Part shown: positions 1 to 12,760 of the stretch, piece after piece | Numbering within the stretch: the stretch's first letter is position 1 | Layout of the letters: each line of letters begins with the position of its first letter | From: Todiramphus chloris collaris | Lineage: Eukaryota > Chordata > Aves > Coraciiformes > Alcedinidae | Length of the DNA stretch: 64,000 nt | Assembly: GCA_025345505.1 (NCBI GenBank) | Contig: JANVCC010000018.1 | Span: 36,809,166 to 36,873,165, forward strand | Direction: 5' to 3' | The notes under the pieces: generated by a model | What the model saw: only the letters and a program-made list of their open reading frames with translations | Database searches by the model: none | Told to the model about the DNA's origin: nothing | Translations under genes and position numbers: made by a program

Positions 1-3000
1 CAACCAAATGAGAAAATGAGCAAGAAGATTACAAAATGAAGCCTTTCTGTAGCTAAACTGGCAAATTACATTTTCCATCTGTAATTACTGCCATTGCATA
101 GACATGTCAACCTTGTAAATCAGGACCTTTAGGTCTTCATTTTTATTAAAAAAATTGAAACAAAACAAACAAATGCACAGAACCTTCTTTTCAGTGTTTA
201 TATTTGCCTTCAGATTCAATTGCCATGTTATCTATAAGCCAAACTGATTACATGTCACAGGCTTCTAAAAAGAACACATTTTTTTCCTCAGATGATGATG
301 TAATTAAAGAAGTGTAAACCTTAGCAGATATCAGGAAACTCCCAGTTACATGTTGCTTCACATGCCCATCCACAGATCTGGCTAAAGTGCTCACCTTGAG
401 TTAGAGCATGCTGCCAATTTTAGTGATGGCAGTAATCCATATCTGCCAAATTTCAAGCATTATGACCTTACAAATAACATAATAGTCACATATCATTGCC
501 TTAAAAAAAAAAAAACAAACCACCAGGAGGAGGCCAGCTGTGAACTCATTCTGCATTCAGGAAACTTTGAAAGGTTTTTGTTCAAGAGATGAAGGAGAAT
601 TGGAGTCAAATAAATATTCTTAATAGTTGTTGGAATATTTCAGATATTTTTATTGAAAAATGCTGTTGCATCAAAGCCAAACTATTAGTAGCAATGCATA
701 TGTTTTTGGAAAAAATATCTGGCCTCTTCCAGAGAAATAATAAAAAAAAGAGCTATCCAAGTCAGACCTTGAGCCTGTTGATACAAAAAAAAAATAAAGT
801 TTTGGCAGAATCCTTTTCCTTTAAAATAGAGCAGTTTCATTTCTCTTTCAAACTGCAGAAGTTGTTAGAAAACAGGATTGTTCTCCTGAGAGAGGAACAA
901 AAATTTTCTTTAAAATTCAAGCTAAAGGTGTTGGACCTGAAGAACAATTTCAAAATTTGACAGAAAGCATTAAAATAATAGTTTTTCTAAAAAGAAAAAC
1001 AGCTTTGAACATCTCTAAAAGTTATGAATTGTTAACAGAGGAGTGTTCCACCTACATCTTATCAAACCATTGAATTTTTTTCTAAATCAGATCAAGTGCA
1101 TTAAAAGTCTCTGGATCTATCTTCTTCCAGAAATATTATGCAACCAAAAATAACAAATCAACTATTTCCCTAAACTATAAGGCTTTTAAAGTCCACCCAG
1201 TAAAGGATTAGGTTTAAATGGCTTTCTAAAACAAAGAAATGACCTAGATTTGAAAGAGATCTTCTATTATCTGAAGTCTATGAGGCTGCTTATAACAACA
1301 GTGATTTTGTTGCATGAGGTCTTGCTCTAACTTCCCATACTCAACAAGCATCTTTGGAGGTCCCATGTGGCACATCTTAAAGCTGTCCAATACTAGGTCA
1401 GATCCACCTATCTCATTTATTAGGTGATGACCATAGCAGAGGAAGACACAATCCAGGGAGTTCACGTGGGTGAAGAGTGAGGGGAATTGAGAAAATTACT
1501 TGTTGTTCAATGGCCACATATCTTGCCTACAGATGCATTTGTGTTTCTGTTCATCACGAATGAACAAAATCATGACCTCTGGCATTATTTGCAGACCGGC
1601 ATCCTAACATCCTGTACCTGTACCTGTACCTTTTAAGAAAATGAAGCCTCATATTATTGTTCAATACACTTAACACTTTTCCAGATCAGGAAAGTATTTT
1701 TATGTATTTTTAAGTATGTACTTTCATGCATAAAACATGTACATGGAAACACCTGAGAGGAAAAGAAATTATTAGCTGAGGAAGGTTGCATGAAGCCAGC
1801 AATTTGTCTAGGAGTGCTGTGAAGGATAAACTCCCATCTTCAGTGCTCGTGCAGTATAAAAGCACAGTAGAGGCAGAGCTGTTCCAGGGCTCCCTTCTTA
1901 CCCAGTGTCAACCGAGTGTCCATCCTGGCCCCAGAAAATGTCCTCATATTAAACTCTGCATCTAGGACCAGAAGCACATCAATCTTCATCTTCTGAGCTG
2001 ATAGCTGCATTCCTAATCCAGGCACGTTGAGCCTGAGCCCTCCCAGCATGGGGGAGTACTTGGGTTTCCTGGAACTGGCTTTTAATGGGGAATAGATTGG
2101 CCAGACGAGATTCTGGTTTTCATCTCTTATGTTAATACAGGCCTCCACATCAGAAAGAGTTTGCCTTTGGCTTTGAGCTGCTTTTATCACAGTTTGTGGC
2201 TGTATTTTAAGCCACGCTCTTGCCTATAGCATATTTTTCAGGCAAAGGAAATGAGGTCCTTCCTTCTTGTACCCATACAGTTGTCATGGAATGGGTGCAA
2301 GTTGCTTTCACTCCTGAGAGCCTCAGATTTTAGGCTGAAAGGCTGAGCAGGCATGCTCCTTAGTTAAATTCTTTTAACTGTTCATACATCTGCTTATTTT
2401 TCCTTCAGTCATGAGGTGAGCAGTGGTAACTCCCTGTTCTTGGACTCCTGACTCTCACCAGCATAATCAAAACCACTATTCACCCCACTCCGGGTGGCCA
2501 AAGCACCTTCTGTCTCACTACATTACCTTGTCTCCTCTGAGGGCCCCATGTCATATGTCTAAGTTCAGCTTATGGTCTCCAGAAGTAGGTATGACAGATC
2601 AGGTCTGAGAAATCATTGTAATTAGAGATGTGGCTGTTTCTTGGCTGCTGTGCCAATGGTCATCCCATGATGGATGGGCACATCAGTGATAAGACGCCAT
2701 TTCTGCCCTACTGCACCAGAGACCAGAAAACTGCAGACCTAGTCTCCAGATAGGTTGCCCATATATAACTGTGCAGTATAAAACCCAGATTTGCTTCATA
2801 TATTTTTTCTGGATAGCCCCTTGAGGCTGCTCCCTCATGTAGGATTTCACCCTTTATGAAGAAAAGCTGCTATCATTTCTTCTTCCCTTTTTTTTGAAGT
2901 TGAAGCTATATGAAAGGAAAAAAAAAAAAAAAAGGCTATCTGAGCAATGAAGAACATTGCAGGATTTCTTCAAAATAGGTGCTTATGTCATCTTGCTCTG

Positions 3001-3685
3001 TTGAGTTAGTGAAGGGGTAGTTTGAACCCACAGACTGACAAATCCTTTCATACAAGCCTTTTACCAACTGAAACAGTGAGTCCCCTTTACATTACGCATT
3101 TTTTTAAGGCTTTTTCCAGGTGCTGTCAGCAGCAATAAACCTGATGTCCTTTTAAAGTGGAACAAGCTTCTTTGCCCAGCATTTCTAGGTTCACTAAGTG
3201 TCTGTCCTTAGATTTTCTTTTCCTAAATACCTTTACCACTAAATAGCTTAATAGGTTCTATTCACTGCTTGCAACAGTAGAAAAAAAGCCTCTCCGTAGC
3301 CTTGCTGGCAGGCAAGGGCTTGTCCTCCCTATACTCTGCCCAAAAGCTGTGTCACCAGGTTAGCCTGGACCTGAGCCCAAACTAATAAGAGCAGCTCCTA
3401 GCTGGGCTTGTGATGCAGAGCATGTTGCTGCCCTCACTGGGTCTACAGCACTGCTGGGTGTGAACCAGCCCATGGCTGTCTGTATCACACTGCAGGCAGG
3501 GCACATTTGCCCCTGCTTGCAGCAGACCGTGCAGACCAGTCTCTTATCTATGAGGGTCATGGCAAAGATTTTACTCGAGGTAAAAGGCAACCCAATGTCA
3601 ACTTCAGAAAGTAGACCAAGAAACTTATCTACAGACTATTAACCAAATACTGCAGCACTGTATAGACTTCTGATGTTCACATTAT
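1..3685. other. Unassigned non-coding sequence
   Basis: I recognise no gene or interspersed repeat here. The visible structure is minor: a CCTGTA hexamer repeated about 3.3 times (1611-1630) and a run of 16 A (2918-2933). The longest plus-strand ORF (589-960, 123 codons) is lysine- and phenylalanine-rich, as expected of chance translation of A/T-rich DNA, and has no recognisable domain. A 116-codon minus ORF (1840-2190) also matches nothing I know. Confidence 0.5.
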
Positions 3686-3689
3686 AAAA

Positions 3690-4110
3690 AAGGATATTGA
3701 AAAACTGGAGAAGGTGTGGAAGAGCGCTGTAAAATTGATTCAGAGACTGGAGAAAGCACCCTACACTGAAACACTTAAGGAATTCAATCTGTTTAAGTTA
3801 TCAGGAAGACTGAGAAGCCACTTGATTACACTGGGTAATGCCTTTGACAGGAGAAACGAGTAGATTACTCAGGCTCCACTTACTAACAGAGCAAAGAAAG
3901 ACATGACCAGAGCAAACTACTGTACGCTTGAAAGACAGACAAATGCAAACTGGAAAGAGCAATTTTTTTGTCCTGATTATTCTTCAGAAAAGGCTTACTG
4001 AATAAGGTGGAAGACAGTTCAGCTTTTAACATCTTTAAATTAGGACTGATTGCTCTCCTGAAAATCATACCAGTTACTGGGGTCAGGAAAGAAGTAATTC
4101 AATAAATGAC
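3690..4110 (+). mobile_element. Old CR1 LINE relic, 3' part of ORF2 and tail
   Basis: The stretch follows the 3' end of the CR1 reverse-transcriptase ORF as found in old sauropsid (turtle/crocodile-like) CR1 lineages. The order is the 'GAGACTGGAGAAA' segment near 3744-3756, then the 'AATTCAATCTGTTTA' segment near 3782-3796, then the 'CTTGATTACA' segment near 3821-3830, and a degraded 3' region with the 'TTTAAATTAGGACTGAT' stretch near 4034-4050. No frame stays open for long, so it is a dead, 5'-truncated copy much more diverged than the long CR1 copies at 36 and 56 kb. Boundaries are approximate. The family call rests on remembered CR1 consensus sequence; a RepeatMasker run would settle it. 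Confidence 0.65.
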
Positions 4111-5684
4111 AAAATCTGCTTCCCCTTCACACCCAATAAAGTCCACTGTGGCTACTCTTAGCAGTTAGTGAAGGCCAAAATCTTCATGTGGGCTCTGACA
4201 GACATAATCCTCATGCCTAGGGAATGCTGAGACTAACCCAGGCGTACATATTTTACCTGTATTTGGTAGCTAATTAGGAAAAAGATATCTGAGAGATAGA
4301 TATTTTGAGAGCATGATATTTACTGAAAAATAGTGGAAATAAGAGGGGCATTATGGACACCTAGAATATCTAAAGACCATTGAATTGACTATCTGGCTGT
4401 AACGAGTAGCCCTATGGCTAGCTACTGATTGTATTCTCATCCAAAAAGCAAGTTCCCCACAGAAATTAAAGCTCCCGGAGTGAGGGGAGGATGGGAGAGG
4501 GAAAGAGGAACACAAATCCTGTGGTCACCATCCCATTGAGAAGGAAATGAGAATGGCACTCACACCTCCAGGGCACCTGTGGGCTATGGGAATACAGATG
4601 AAAACCTGAGCTAAACCAGACGATTCCCAAGCTCTGGTTTTAGGAAAACTGTGAGAAATTCAGGAAGACATGACGAACAGGAACACCGTGTCAGGAGGAG
4701 ACTGTGTTCATATTGGCATACTGGGGAGTTGTGCTGGGTGCATGATGTCCCTTGGGGAGGAACAGCAGAAACACAGCCACTCTCTGGGGGTCTTTATTTA
4801 AACTCTTTTCTTTAAAATAAAGCTCTTTTCCTGTTCCTTTCACTGAAAGGATGAGACACTGTCCGTACTGGGATACAACAAGCCTCCCAAATGCACAGGA
4901 AGGATTCTGTATAGACATGCATGCAGGTGTAGGTCTCTGTGTTGCCACGTCACCCTTGTGATGCTGCAGCTGAAAGGAGAAAGCTTTTTGCTCTGGGGAA
5001 CATCTGTGCCATTTGGGTCTGGGCAGGTCTCTACAGATGGGGATGTTCAAGGCACTTTCTTTCCCCCATTCGCCAACAGATGGTGGCAGAGAGATCCCCT
5101 TTCCTGTCCAAAGCATTCAGGCCACAGAGGTCGTGTTTCCCTTTAATTACCTCTATATGAAAGACTACTGTATCCTGCAGCTTTTGTCCTTCCCGAGGCT
5201 GCTTGCGGCAGTGGTACCACAGAGCTCTGGGAAAGCATTGTGTGCAGCTAAAGCACGACAGCGCAATTTGGGGTAAAGATTTCAGTGTACTCATTTTCCA
5301 CATTGTGCAGGAGTTATGTTCAGTGAAAATTATATAAATGTAGTGTACCAGCTCGTATATCATCTCCACAGAATGTTACAACCGTTCTGTTATGTAATAG
5401 TGAGCTAATAAAGTCAACCCAAAACTCACTATATCACTTTCTACATGAAGTCACCTCATTTATCCTTTTTCCCTTTAATTTAAATCTCATCTCTATTTCT
5501 ACTTTTACCTTCCGAAGTATTTCTAACGCAGCATATTCCCAACACCCTTCTTATTTTACTGTGTGATCTAAACAATGCAGAATATCAGGGCCTGAAAATT
5601 TAGACTGGAAATATCATGAGAACAGGCTCTGTCAAGAGCCTTCCAGTATTTCCTGCTTCTGGTTGAGCTGGAAATACTCAAAGG
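4111..5684. other. Unassigned non-coding sequence
   Basis: No gene recognised. A minus-strand ORF of 141 codons (4691-5116) overlaps several plus-strand ORFs in other frames over the same 400 bp. This reflects a locally GC-richer, stop-poor stretch rather than a coding signal. None of the translations shows a domain, a signal peptide or low-complexity structure of note. Confidence 0.45.
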
Positions 5685-5752
5685 GTGAAATTCTGGCCCA
5701 GCTGAAGTCAATGGGAATTTTGCCATTAACTTCAATGGGGCTAGAATTTCAC
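5685..5752. repeat. 68-bp foldback (palindromic) interspersed repeat, copy 1
   Basis: Two 30-base arms (5685-5714 and 5723-5752) are reverse complements of each other at 25 of 30 positions, with an 8-base spacer. The outer ends are GTGAAATTCT and AGAATTTCAC. The core contains GAAGTCAATGG on one side and CCATTAACTTC on the other. A second copy lies at 18908-18977. I recognise the 'GACTTCAATGGG' core as a phrase that recurs in old amniote/sauropsid interspersed repeats, but I cannot give a family name. It could be a miniature inverted-repeat transposon or a fragment of a longer ancient element. Confidence 0.7.
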
Positions 5753-8394
5753 TCTTGGTATTTACTCCATGTATCCAGTCTCAAATAGAACTGGTGTGGT
5801 GTGAAAAGGAAAACTTTTCTTCTTTCTTTTCCTTCCTCTTGTAAGATTTAATACTTAAAAAAACCTTGCATATTCAGGTTAGATGTAAATGTTGAGTAAT
5901 GCCAAATAAGTTCCCTTGTTACCCAAATGATCCATTTCTTCTCTCTAAGCAGCTGCACATCAGAAACTGTGGCATTGCAAATATAAAATTATACAAAGAG
6001 TAAGAAATGAAAGCTGTCTTCATAAAATAATTTAAAAGATAGATTGTCTTTTTTTTTTTGACAAAGCCTATACTGTAGATAGCTGCCTTCATTTCAGGAC
6101 CTTGATGCCAAAACCTTTTAAAGCTGACAGTGCAGTCATTGTTGTCTGTGTAAAATGTCTGAATTTTTTCTTTCATATGGAATTCTTCTGGCAGAGGCAT
6201 TCATCACCAGTGAAGGAGGATTTGTCTTGTTTTTAATCCTGTACATTGTGATCTCTTCTTAAGGTGACGTAAAACTTCCAACCCGACTTTGGGCAGAGGT
6301 GGAGTTTACTCTGTTTTACTCGTGCCTGTCACTATCTTCCAAGAGGTGCTTTGCAATTTCTTGCTTACCAGAGACAACCCATTACAGCAAGTCTTTCCCC
6401 TTCAAAAGATAAAGACAGTTCTTTTTCTGCTAAAAACCCAACTCATTACTGTGCTCTTTACTACATTAAAGAAACATTTTTAATTGTGTGCCATTTAACA
6501 ATAACAGTCCCCCAGAGCAACCTGACCAGTCTTGGCTTTGTCATTGTAGTGGCAAGGATTCATTGATGGAGGACATTTCTAGAAATCTTGGTACCTTTTT
6601 TTGTATCCCCAGAAGATGTAGCGAATGTCTGACCAATTAAAATGTGGGCTTGAGCAGAAACATCATCCCTTGTTCTTTCCTAGAAGCAACAAGCTTTCTT
6701 CCAGAAAAACAATAGCAGAAGTGCTCAATTAGTCCACAGCTATTCATTTTGTCTTCACTGACAATTAGCAGGCCTCCTAAAGTACTGCTCCCTCACTTCT
6801 GCAGTCAAAGCAGCCCTGCCAAGTGGACTTGGGCTGACACACTCATTCTTCAGCCTGTATTTCCTGGTGCAAATAGTTTCTACCTCCTTTCCAACAGCCA
6901 AATCCAAGGGAAAAAAAAAAAAAAAAAGAAAGAAAAAGGGCTTTGTTCTCCATGAAAAAATCCACAGTTGCGGTCAGGAGCCCTGCGCACTAATCCAGGC
7001 CGTGAGGAAGGAAGGGAAATGCAGTCCACCGTGTCCTGCCAGGCAGGCTCCCAGCCCCATGGCTCCCAGCCCTGCCAGGACACCCCGACTCAGACCTCCG
7101 ACCACCCACCTCCTCTGTCCACACCAGCCTGCTGTGAAAACCTGTCCCTTCTCCAGGCCACGCAGAAGTCAAATCTTATTTTCTTCAAGGCAAACCAAGA
7201 GGAAGCCTGCAACAAGGGAAAGACAGGAAGAGCAGTTCTGATGCACAGCTTCCGTCTCCCTCATGCCCTACCAACTGATCTTTGCAGGGCCAACATGCCA
7301 CATGTTCAGACCCTCTGAGATTTGGCAAGACTCTTCCATGGTCACTCTGAAATGTAGTTGCAGTGGCTTTTCTAGCCACTGGAGGATAAGATGGCTTTCA
7401 TCATGTCTTCTGACCCTACTTGCCCATATTACCAGAAGAAGACTGCTGGAGACAAGGAGACCAGTGCCACAAGACCTGTACGACCTGTTACCATCTCACT
7501 CATGCTCAGTTTCTTAAAGTATCTCCTAGAGTAAAGTGTCAATGCCACCCCCGGAGCAACATCTTTCCTGGTAGTCTCCTGTATTACCACTTAGTGGTCG
7601 CTTTGATGATTCCAGCTGCAAATATTTTCTTATGTTTGCTCTTTTCAGCTTGTCATATTAAAGCCAACAGCCCTTGTCACCTGCCCCTCCCCACTGTCTT
7701 CCTCGGGTCTGTTCAGTGACCCCATTTGGTGTGTGGCAGTATCAGGTTAGGTCTCCAGGGTCTGCTGACTGGTATAAATTAAATTTTACCCAAGCAGACT
7801 GTAGCAAGGCCTTTGTTACCCCCTATGGTTTAAAATACAGGCTTCTGCACAACAGCTAGCAGGCTATTGACACACCTAATTTTTTAATTGGCCCTCAAGA
7901 AACTTACCACACATGTGCCAGAACAAGTGATTTTCTATGTGGTAGGGTCAGGAAAGTTTCCCCCCCGCCTCCCTGCAATAGTTCAGCTCTTGAGCTCCTG
8001 ATTCCCTCCCCACCCAGCTTCCACTGAATTATCCCCTTCACTGATGGGCACGCAGAGCCCCCACCACTGTTGATATGCCTTGCCTGTAAGCCCAGAAATG
8101 GATGTTCAGCTTTGGGCCGAAGAAGGATTCCCCTTTCTAGACCAGACTTACTGGATCTTGGGGGTTTTCCACCTACTCCTGTGGCCCAGGGCATGATTTT
8201 TGTCTGGCAGGACTGCCTGAGCTCGTTAAACCTACCTTGCATCCCACCAGCACAAGGGACTCCTATCCAGGAGGCACCAGGCCCTGGATTCCTTCTGCTG
8301 CTGACACCGAGCTCAGCTTTTTAAGGTTGAAATGTTTACCTTAACTGACAGCTTTGGGCATGGTATAAGGTATTTGCATGAATCCTAGCAGCCT
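5753..8394. other. Unassigned sequence with a GC-richer patch
   Basis: No gene or named repeat recognised. An A-rich run occurs at 6910-6938. A GC-richer patch follows at about 6960-7300 and carries several overlapping ORFs on both strands, all under 125 codons and mutually exclusive. Translations are proline- and serine-rich without a recognisable domain. A C-rich patch lies near 7961-7975. Confidence 0.45.
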
Positions 8395-8458
8395 GCGGTA
8401 TTTAGGAGGACAGGGTATATGATCCGTATAGTCCCTTCTGTCTTTAATTTCTAGGAAG
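8395..8458 (+). mobile_element. Ancient CR1 3' tail fragment
   Basis: The segment contains 'TATGATCC', then 'TAGTCCCTTCTG' (8428-8439), then 'TTTAATTTCTA'. This is the order and spacing of the 3' untranslated end of old turtle/crocodile-type CR1 elements (ATGATC, GGTCCCTTCTGGCC, TTAAAATCTATGA). Only the last 60 or so bases are recognisable. The call depends on remembered consensus and is tentative. Confidence 0.5.
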
Positions 8459-10431
8459 CTATTATACCGCCTTCCAAAAAGGCTCACGTCTGCCTGCCAG
8501 CACCACATTAGCATGACTACCGCTTTGAAACACAATAGCTGTGTCAGCTCAGCATCTGTAATGCATCCCCTGCTGTACTGTGTAGCTTTGCACACGCCTA
8601 TGTGCCATTAATGAATCATCACGTGGGAAGTGTTTTCATTATTCCTTGCTTTTCCAGCCCTGGCGTTTCTTGGCGAACATGCAGGCCAGGCCACAGCAGC
8701 TGTCTGTCTCACTCTCCTTCCTTGAGATTAAAAACGTTTCTTGTTGTTGTTGTTTTGAAGTGCCCATTGAAGTGACAGGACAGAGAAGGATGGCTAAATC
8801 CAAGTCCCAATATCTTTATTTCAAGACTACACTAATAGCCTCTAAGAATTTTTCTCTGCTGTACTTCAGATAAGAGCAGTGAGCCTATAAATTCATTAGC
8901 GAGTAATGGAGCAACCTCACTCTATCTATGTCTTTTCACAGGACTGGGGTTTCATTCTGTGCCAGGAGTCATACATCACACTCAACATGTATGTCTCCAG
9001 AGCCGACCGAGAGAAAGTGCAGAAAAACTACTGTTAACAAGGGAGTAATTACATTCAGCATAAATTAATTATTGGTCACTCAGGACTGGTGGGAAAGGGC
9101 CACACAGACTGTATCCGACTGAGTTCCCACCTCTGACGGGAGAAATATTTAAATATGAATCATAAGACAATATGAGGTGGGCTCTTTCTGGTCTACTGAT
9201 CTTTAGCTGCACATATTTGCTAATATGACATGTGGCTTATTTGCTTTAACACTATAGGTACATTGTATTTTTTTAGGGCAAACATGAGTGATAGTCATTC
9301 GGGATAAGGGTCATTTCATAGCAGCCAGCATCAGACCCGACTGAGAGAAGCCAGGAGGGACTTTAAAATGTAATTCAGCCAAAAGAACAGGACACGGATC
9401 AGCAAGCAAGTGATGGAAGGTGTTCATGAGGAATTTAGATTACCACACACTGCAAATAAACCCTGTGAAGCTGGAGCAGCCAGAGGCCAGGGAAACCCAG
9501 CCGGCAGGCAGAGAGGAGCTCTCCCGTGGGGAAAAAAAGATGCTCGGTACACCCTGATCTCTTTGCCAAAACTGTTAGTGACAGCTCAGGAAAGTCTGGT
9601 TGCGCTTGAACCCTGAAATGTCTAATTTGGAAAGGTGTAGAGGTGTAAATGTAAAGGTGTAGGACTGTAGGTAAAATGATGTTGGACTCCAATAACCAAC
9701 CAAGAGATTAAAACTGCTTGTTACATGGATAACATAAAACTGTTTCATGTCCTGACAAAAATCAGGAAATTCAAAGTTAAAGCAAATCCTCATAAATGGA
9801 AATTCTTGCCATCAGGGGAAATAAAAAACATATCAAGATGCAAGTGACAGATGTACTGTCAACTGGGAACCTCAGCTTGGAATTTCCTGGCTTTTTTTCT
9901 TTTCATTCAGTTCACTGCTCCTAAAACAATATATAGTTAGACCAGGATTCATTCCTCCTCTTCTTTCTCTTCTTAACAGATATTCATACATATATATTTA
10001 TATGTAATTTACACGACATGTGAATTAGACCTTTTTTGTTGTTTTTTAATTAATGTCTTCCAAGCTGTTCATTACAGAACTGGGTAGGAAAGTTTTCCTG
10101 TTTGTGAAGCCCCACGTTTACTGACTCATGAGAGCAACACGCAGACCCACCAGCTATGTTTTCCCATAACAAAGAAGCTAATATCTGTCTTAGAACAGCC
10201 TGGTGTTTGGAAATTCACCTGTAATATGAACAATACAGTTTCCAGGCTCAATTCCATCCAATTCTGGTTGGAGTGCCACAAATAACAAGTTATTTTGGTA
10301 TATATTGTCTTGATTTGCCAAGAATTTTCATGTCAGACCTCAGAAACCTTTAATTTTCATGAAAATATGGGGCCCAATGAACTGGCATTTTATGATGAAG
10401 GAGTGTTTTGTTGAAAAATTCCCAACCAATG
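8459..10431. other. Unassigned non-coding sequence
   Basis: I see no gene, RNA gene or named repeat in this stretch. ORFs are all under 90 codons and without similarity that I recognise. A TA-rich patch with ATACATATATATTTATATG-like composition is present at about 9986-10005. Confidence 0.45.
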
Positions 10432-11307
10432 TTAATTGCCCACACTGGAAAGGACAGTAGAAAGCTCCATGCAGGCTGTGGAGCTGGTCCATGTGCTTCT
10501 GCCAGTTACATTTGAGACATAATTTCTAAAAGTGCTGCTCGTCCTGACCTCTGAGACTTGTTTCTGTTTAGAAGAAAAGTCCATTTTCTGCAGTGCAGTG
10601 ACTGCACTATTCTGCACTGTCAATTTTTCACTCTCCGCACTTCTGACACTGTGTGCAAATCCCTTCATTGCCAAGGAAAAAACCCAGAGTGGGGTTTTGC
10701 AGGTCCAGTTGGAAACAAACCTCAGCAGACAAGAAACCCTGCCAAGCCCCCGCGGGTGAGCGATGGACAACCATCGCACCCCTCGCCTCCCCTGGGACTG
10801 GTGGCCTGTGCCAGCAGCCCTGCACCTCACATGTGGTTGGAGACACTCCTGCATGTGGCAGCTGATTGAAATCAGATGGTGGGAGCTGCTGCAGGGCTCA
10901 GACCTCCTTCTTGCTCCTTGCTGGGCCACTGTCACCTCCGGGTACAGCGCTGGGGCATGCATCTGCCCAGACTTTCCCCAGCCTAGCCAGGAGCTGGGGG
11001 ACCGAGCCCTGAGGTCGAGGCTTAAATTATGGGCTTCTGCCTCAAAGGCACCAGTATCTGCCAAGATGGGGGGATGTTGAAAGGCAGTGGACAGTAACAG
11101 TTTCAGAAATCTGATTTTAATCCATGGCTTGCACGTCTCACAGACTTTTGGATGCCTAATCCCTTTTTTTAACTTGCTCCTCTGATAGGAGCTATCATTA
11201 TTTCCAGCAGAAAACCAGAACACTGACTGACCCACAGCTCCTCCAGGAAAGTGAGCCTGGCAGCTCCAATCTAAGCCATCTTTGCTCATGAAGAAGTACA
11301 GCTGCAT
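10432..11307 (-). other. Unexplained 291-codon ORF, coding status doubtful
   Basis: On the minus strand an ATG at 11307 opens a frame of 291 codons ending at 10432, the longest ORF in the window outside CR1. The product would be rich in Ser, Cys, His and Arg, with no transmembrane segment, signal peptide, coiled coil or domain that I recognise. The middle (about 10740-11040) is clearly GC-richer than its surroundings, which lowers stop-codon frequency, and other frames on both strands are also open there (10763-11080 plus, for example). I see no reason to call it a gene. It could be a chance ORF, an exon-rich stretch of a non-coding RNA, or a lineage-specific gene. Confidence 0.15.
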
Positions 11308-12650
11308 CACAATGCAATGTTAACCACATCAGGGCCACTTGCACCTAAATCAAGCCTTTTGCCTCCCAGAACAAGTCTTTTTTTGTGTGAAAGGAGGCAG
11401 CTTTAGCATCAAGTTAGATTTAAAACAAGTTTATGAAGAGCATCATACAGCTCAAATAAAGTGAGCCGTGGCTTTCCCCAATGACTGGCACTAGAGAAGA
11501 TTATTCTGGAAGAAAGGCATTCTCACAACCTCATGGCTTCAATTTCTCAAGCCAAAAAGCAGAGAGAGATCCCACAGTTATTAAAGCAAATAAATCAAGG
11601 CTTGAGAGATCTTGTGCGTGGAATTGGACAGCGTTTGCATTTTTCCGCCCTCAGAGCTTTAAGGAAGGGTTTTTTCTCCTTTACCTCATCCACCTTGGGT
11701 ATCTTAAAAGCAGGAAAGGCACCCCTGGGACCCAGAGGGTTCTATTAGATGTAATTATGGTACCTTACTTTTAAAGGTTTAAAAGTGCATCTTTATGGGC
11801 TTATGCAGTCCTGGTAACGGTAACAGTGGTTTATGTGTTTGATTGACATAGAACATGCCTTGACAGTAAACATTTCCTCGACATTCAAGAACACTGGACC
11901 CTGTTCATGGTCTCTGCCTTGCTTTTGCACCTCCAGTCGACCGTTGCCCCGCAGCCCTCCCATGACCCCAGTGCTGGTGCAGACGCTGTGACAGATCCCT
12001 CTAAAGGCAGTCAGTGCCTCCCACTCCCAACAAAGTGGAAATCAGCTGTTCCCACACATTTTGCTCCCACCTTTGGCAACTAAGTAAAGAATGTGAGCAT
12101 CCAAAAAAGCCACAGTGGCTTACAGGCCACTTTTATAGGTGATACTGAAATTCTGTTAAAGCAAATGGAATCTTTCCACAACTTCTCCACTGACTTCTGT
12201 CCCCATGAGCTGTGATTTAATCACAGCAAATGTCAGAGTCTATTGCTTTTAGCAGACCCTAAGTCCACGCACTCTTCTAAAGTAAAAAGGAGTGATTTGC
12301 TCATGTGAGCCATCAAAGATAAGAAAACAGGAGATAATATTTCACTGGGCAATTTGTGACAATTTAAGAAAAATCTGTCTGTATCTGTAACAAAGCTAAA
12401 CCACCTTTTTTAAACCTGAGCACAGGTTTTGATTACCCCTATATGGTGGGTTTTGTCTTTTCTTAGATGAAAGCAAACTTTATGGAATATAGAGAGCTAA
12501 TACCTAATTTATATTGAGGGTTTGCCTACCAGAAATACAAAACTAGAGAATTTGCCTTATCCAGTCAGGTCACAAAAAATTAAACCACACCTCCAGCTGA
12601 AAATGCCCCGTTTCAATTTTTTATTATCAGAATTCCATAACAAAAAGATG

Positions 12651-12653
<3 letters not shown>
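11308..12653. other. Unassigned non-coding sequence
   Basis: No gene or repeat family recognised. ORFs are under 100 codons. The base composition returns to AT-rich after the GC-richer block before it. Confidence 0.45.

Positions 12654-12692
<39 letters not shown>
12654..12692. repeat. Homopolymer: 39 consecutive G
   Basis: An uninterrupted run of 39 G begins at 12654. It is followed within 70 bases by further G-rich patches and then by the assembly gap. Such a long G run on one strand could form quadruplex structure. Given the adjoining gap it could equally be a base-calling artefact (no-signal poly-G) at a contig end. Confidence 0.9.
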
Positions 12693-12693
<1 letters not shown>

Positions 12694-12760
12694 GAGTATT
12701 TAAATGTTGCCCGGGGGAAAAGAAGATAAATATCGGGGGGGGCCGATGAATAAAAAAAAA

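Noticed and set aside
589-960. 123-codon plus-strand ORF
   Set aside because: Lys/Phe/Leu-rich product typical of A/T-rich chance frames, no domain, no splice or promoter context.
1840-2190. 116-codon minus-strand ORF
   Set aside because: No similarity that I recognise and no second exon; length is within chance expectation for a window this size.
4691-5116. 141-codon minus-strand ORF
   Set aside because: Overlaps open frames on the other strand in a locally stop-poor patch; no domain or conserved motif.
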